This document shows positions 33,715 to 36,127 of a stretch of 36,127 nucleotides of DNA, in pieces. Source of the DNA: Candidatus Hydrogenedentota bacterium (GTDB lineage: Bacteria; Hydrogenedentota; Hydrogenedentia; Hydrogenedentales; CAILVY01). Each line of letters opens with the position of its first letter. Positions within the stretch are counted from its first letter, which is position 1. The stretch spans positions 1-36,127 of the forward strand of contig JAKQOG010000173.1 in NCBI GenBank assembly GCA_029565395.1, written 5' to 3'. The notes under the pieces were generated by a model. The model worked only from the letters and a program-made list of their open reading frames with translations, made no database searches and was not told the origin of the DNA. A program made the translations under genes and the position numbers.

Positions 33715-36127
33715 GTGGAGTATCGTTATCGTAATTCATTTGTCTGTTTCACAGGCGGGTTGATTCTGTGCGTTGGTTTTCTTATGTCTTCTGTTTCACA
33801 GGCGCAGTGTCCTTCCGGGCAGAAAGACTATGACTTTACACTCGGTTCCTTTGCCGTGGTAATGCAAACGTTCTTGCCCACGTGGTTTACGGATAGCCGG
33901 TGGGATGATGTGTTATATCAGCAAGGTCCGTACTTTGTTGATCTGGATAATGATGCCAATGGAATTATGGATGATGATCATTTTGATTTTCTTGCAGCAG
34001 TGTTGGATGGAACGCCCACTTCGTTAACTGGTGTCCCGCAAGAAAATATTGATACGGTGCGAAGCGCGTTTGCCTCCAACCGCGCCTATACGAGCACAAT
34101 AGAGTTTACTTTGCCGCGGGTACAGGGGAAAGTGTTCGGCATAAAAATTTATGATGGTCCGCTGACCACGGGCGGCTCGATTTCATTGCCGTTTGTTGGG
34201 GAACAAACCATACCGAGCTTATGGGAGTTGTTGAATGATGAGAGTCCGGTATTCAAAGAAGGATTGCTAGATTTGATATCGGGCTACATGACCATTGGCG
34301 ATGCTACCAGCGTGGAGCACCTGCGGAGCATGATAGGGGTCATTATTGAGCGCTTTATAGTGGATAAATTGCCGGAGATTCTGGCGAACTTGAAAAGTGC
34401 GGGAGCCCTTCAGGATTTAGCGATCAACGAGGAGATCAATTGGGAGGGATATGAAAAACCTGTTGCCAAGAGTGTAAAAGGGGCTCCAGACCTTAACTTC
34501 ACCGTTACAATCAGCGGTTTTGATGTGAATATCATTATTGCCGGGTCGGATATTGACACGGGCGTGAATACGTTTATCAATAATTTCTCGTGCACGAATT
34601 ATTCGTGTCAGTCTGCGATTCTGGGGGCTGTAGGCGATCTCAATGGCGATGTCACGGCAAACGGAACCTCTTATGTAAACGCGGGTGGAGACCGGCAGGG
34701 GTTTATGCTGAATGAAGGTATTGTTGACCCGCCGTTGGAGATCACGCTTCAGCCGCTTTCGCAGACAGTGAATGCGGGCGATCCTGTAAGCATGAGCATT
34801 GCGCATGTGGGCGGCCAGGATGGCGGCACCGTGTTGTATTTTTGGGATCTGACGGATGCGGAATCGTTTGAGGTGTTGGGAAATGTGGCCATGAGTCGTG
34901 ATTTCACGATCCCGTATGCGGTGCCCGCTAATGCAGGCTCATACACGGCCACGATTTGCGATGGCTTGTGGACGCGCAGGTCGGATTTGGCGGCGTTGGC
35001 AGTAAATGCGGTCGAATTCCAGATTATATCGCAGCCGTCAGGCGGCACGTATACGGAAGGCGAAAGAATTACGTTGATGGTAAATGTGACAGGCGGCGAA
35101 GCCATCCCGAGTTTCGACTGGCAAATGGACAGCGGCGGCGGTTTTGTTAGCCTGGGCATTAATGCTTCCGGGATCGAAATACTAAATGCCACTATAGCCA
35201 ATAGCGGAAATTACCGGTGCGTGATTACGGGAGTGCAAGGCGGCACATCGGCGCAACTGATTTCTGACACTGCAACGGTTATGGTGAATCCCGTGGGCGA
35301 AGGCGTTGTGGAAGGCGCGGTGGAAGGGCAAACCGAAGGGGAAGGTGCAGAGGAAGGCGCGGTTGAAGGGCAAACCGAAGGCACGATTGAAGGTGAAGGA
35401 TGTATATTGGACACCTGTCCCGACTTTGATGCGGAAGGAACTGCGTTCTATGTGCAGCTTTCATCGTTATTGAGTATCGAAATCGACTGGACCATTTCGG
35501 ATATAGATAATTCGATAATTCCGGATAGCTGGGAAGTGGCGTTGTTCCAGGCGGTATTGTGCCGGGCTGGAGCGCCGGACCCGGATCCCACGGTATGTAC
35601 GTATCTTTCCAATTTGGATATGTTGCGCACGGAACCCAATTATGGTTTGATTCAAGATGTTGAGCATGTTGTTGTAGCGTTATTGTCTATCAGCACCGAG
35701 ATGCAAAACACAGTAAAAACACTTGGTTTGATCGGGCAGTATGATGTGGCCTTAATGACGGTTAAAGCCCCAGGAGAACCCTTCTCCGCTCAAGGTGATC
35801 CCGATGGGGACAGTCTTGACAATCTTTCGGAGTTCAGCGCCACTGTTGGGGCTGGTCTTGGCCGTGCTGACTATGTGTTTATTGCTTTGACGCCGAATCC
35901 TTCGGAAGGTCAGATTGAAGGCGATGTTGAAGGCGCCGTGGAAGGTGAAGGTGTCGTAGAAGGTGTTGTTGAAGGACAACTTGAAGGCGAAGGTGTGGCA
36001 GAAGGCGTATTAGAAGGTCAGGAGGAAGGTGAAGGCGCCGTGGAAGGTGAAGGTGTCGTAGAAGGTGTTGTTGAAGGACAACTTGAAGGCGAAGGTGTGG
36101 CAGAAGGCGTATTAGAAGGTCAGGAGG
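33715..36127 (+). CDS. Large secreted Ig-like/EGE-linker surface protein, 3' end outside the window
   Basis: At least 804 residues, open to the window edge. GTG 33715 follows AGGAGGG by seven bases. A signal peptide (about 1-31, ending SVSQAQ) is followed by a unique region (about 32-335) with DLDNDANGIMDDD, the NINGD-like VGDLNGDVTANGTSYVNAG, and two Ig-like domains (about 339-435 and 436-527, the second with GNYRCVITG). An EGEGAVEG-type linker (about 528-561) precedes a further domain (about 562-720, PDGDSLDNLSEF near its end). Residues from about 731 run into a long Glu/Gly/Val repeat that is exact at DNA level. It is probably anchored or sorted at its C-terminus, which is not visible. Ligand and function are unknown. 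Confidence 0.7.
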   Translation, partial: MEYRYRNSFVCFTGGLILCVGFLMSSVSQAQCPSGQKDYDFTLGSFAVVMQTFLPTWFTDSRWDDVLYQQGPYFVDLDNDANGIMDDDHFDFLAAVLDGTPTSLTGVPQENIDTVRSAFASNRAYTSTIEFTLPRVQGKVFGIKIYDGPLTTGGSISLPFVGEQTIPSLWELLNDESPVFKEGLLDLISGYMTIGDATSVEHLRSMIGVIIERFIVDKLPEILANLKSAGALQDLAINEEINWEGYEKPVAKSVKGAPDLNFTVTISGFDVNIIIAGSDIDTGVNTFINNFSCTNYSCQSAILGAVGDLNGDVTANGTSYVNAGGDRQGFMLNEGIVDPPLEITLQPLSQTVNAGDPVSMSIAHVGGQDGGTVLYFWDLTDAESFEVLGNVAMSRDFTIPYAVPANAGSYTATICDGLWTRRSDLAALAVNAVEFQIISQPSGGTYTEGERITLMVNVTGGEAIPSFDWQMDSGGGFVSLGINASGIEILNATIANSGNYRCVITGVQGGTSAQLISDTATVMVNPVGEGVVEGAVEGQTEGEGAEEGAVEGQTEGTIEGEGCILDTCPDFDAEGTAFYVQLSSLLSIEIDWTISDIDNSIIPDSWEVALFQAVLCRAGAPDPDPTVCTYLSNLDMLRTEPNYGLIQDVEHVVVALLSISTEMQNTVKTLGLIGQYDVALMTVKAPGEPFSAQGDPDGDSLDNLSEFSATVGAGLGRADYVFIALTPNPSEGQIEGDVEGAVEGEGVVEGVVEGQLEGEGVAEGVLEGQEEGEGAVEGEGVVEGVVEGQLEGEGVAEGVLEGQE
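35928..36127 (+). repeat. Perfect 102-bp tandem repeat in the EGE linker
   Basis: Bases 35928-36029 recur without a single change from 36030 to the window end (98 bases visible). Each unit encodes 34 residues rich in EGE/EGV. Nucleotide identity indicates recent copying or slippage, so copy number may vary. More copies may follow beyond the window. Confidence 0.85.

Noticed and set aside
1..36127. tRNA, rRNA or riboswitch
   Set aside because: No cloverleaf-like segment or recognised aptamer was seen by eye; a covariance-model scan would be decisive.

Overview
The window reads as chromosomal DNA from a Gram-negative, probably uncultured bacterium. Evidence for an outer membrane is several lipobox lipoproteins and a beta-barrel protein ending in an aromatic residue. 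Long secreted proteins carry divergent InlB-type repeats, a dockerin-like tail with LSELLR-IQF-N repeats, and glutamate/glycine 'EGEGE' linkers. Together with DUF1080, GH38 and UROD-like genes, this resembles Candidatus Hydrogenedentota or a relative in or near the planctomycete/Lentisphaerae group. That assignment is inference from recalled protein styles, not a search.

Layout. (1) 1-566: the inner end of an IS21-like element (two terminal direct repeats and the first codons of a transposase, minus strand) abuts a truncated rsmG (gidB) remnant. (2) 567-3393: an archaeal-type phosphoglycerate mutase/proposed homoserine kinase followed 7 bp later by citramalate synthase, an aspartate-family/isoleucine module. 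(3) 3545-8404: a 1,619-residue surface protein with LRRs, 13 InlB-like repeats in a higher-order ABCD pattern, two PASTA domains and a dockerin-like tail. (4) 8561-15072: a co-directional run of a DUF1080 lipoprotein, two tandem paralogous alpha/beta-hydrolase lipoproteins, an unknown exported protein and mutY. (5) 15075-18588: a minus-strand, visibly more AT-rich defence island holding a type II restriction enzyme, a DNA methyltransferase and an AAA_14/DUF4143 ATPase, headed by a strong promoter buried in a 39-bp palindrome. (6) 18634-21306: minus-strand UROD-like protein, DhnA-type aldolase and Sfp-type phosphopantetheinyl transferase. (7) 21307-23406: a secreted GH32/43-like propeller protein flanked on both sides by related REP-like hairpins. 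(8) 23407-30388: an NHL-propeller protein fused to a C13-like domain that has lost both catalytic residues, with a C-terminal sorting-like tail, and then a secreted GH38 mannosidase-like enzyme. (9) 30423-33597: an outer-membrane barrel, then a TetR-controlled pair (UbiG-like methyltransferase and a four-helix cytochrome-b-like protein) with matching operators in front of tetR and the operon. (10) 33715-36127: the start of another large secreted protein with Ig-like domains and a perfect 102-bp tandem repeat, cut by the window end.

Functional picture: most of the window serves the cell surface and polysaccharide use (propellers, GH38, DUF1080, hydrolases, adhesins). Interspersed are a small amino-acid module, DNA repair, a restriction-modification island and one self-contained repressor circuit. 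No rRNA, tRNA or CRISPR array was seen. The most noteworthy signals are the TetR operator pair, the palindrome-headed ATPase/R-M island, the inactivated C13 domain and the ABCD super-repeat.
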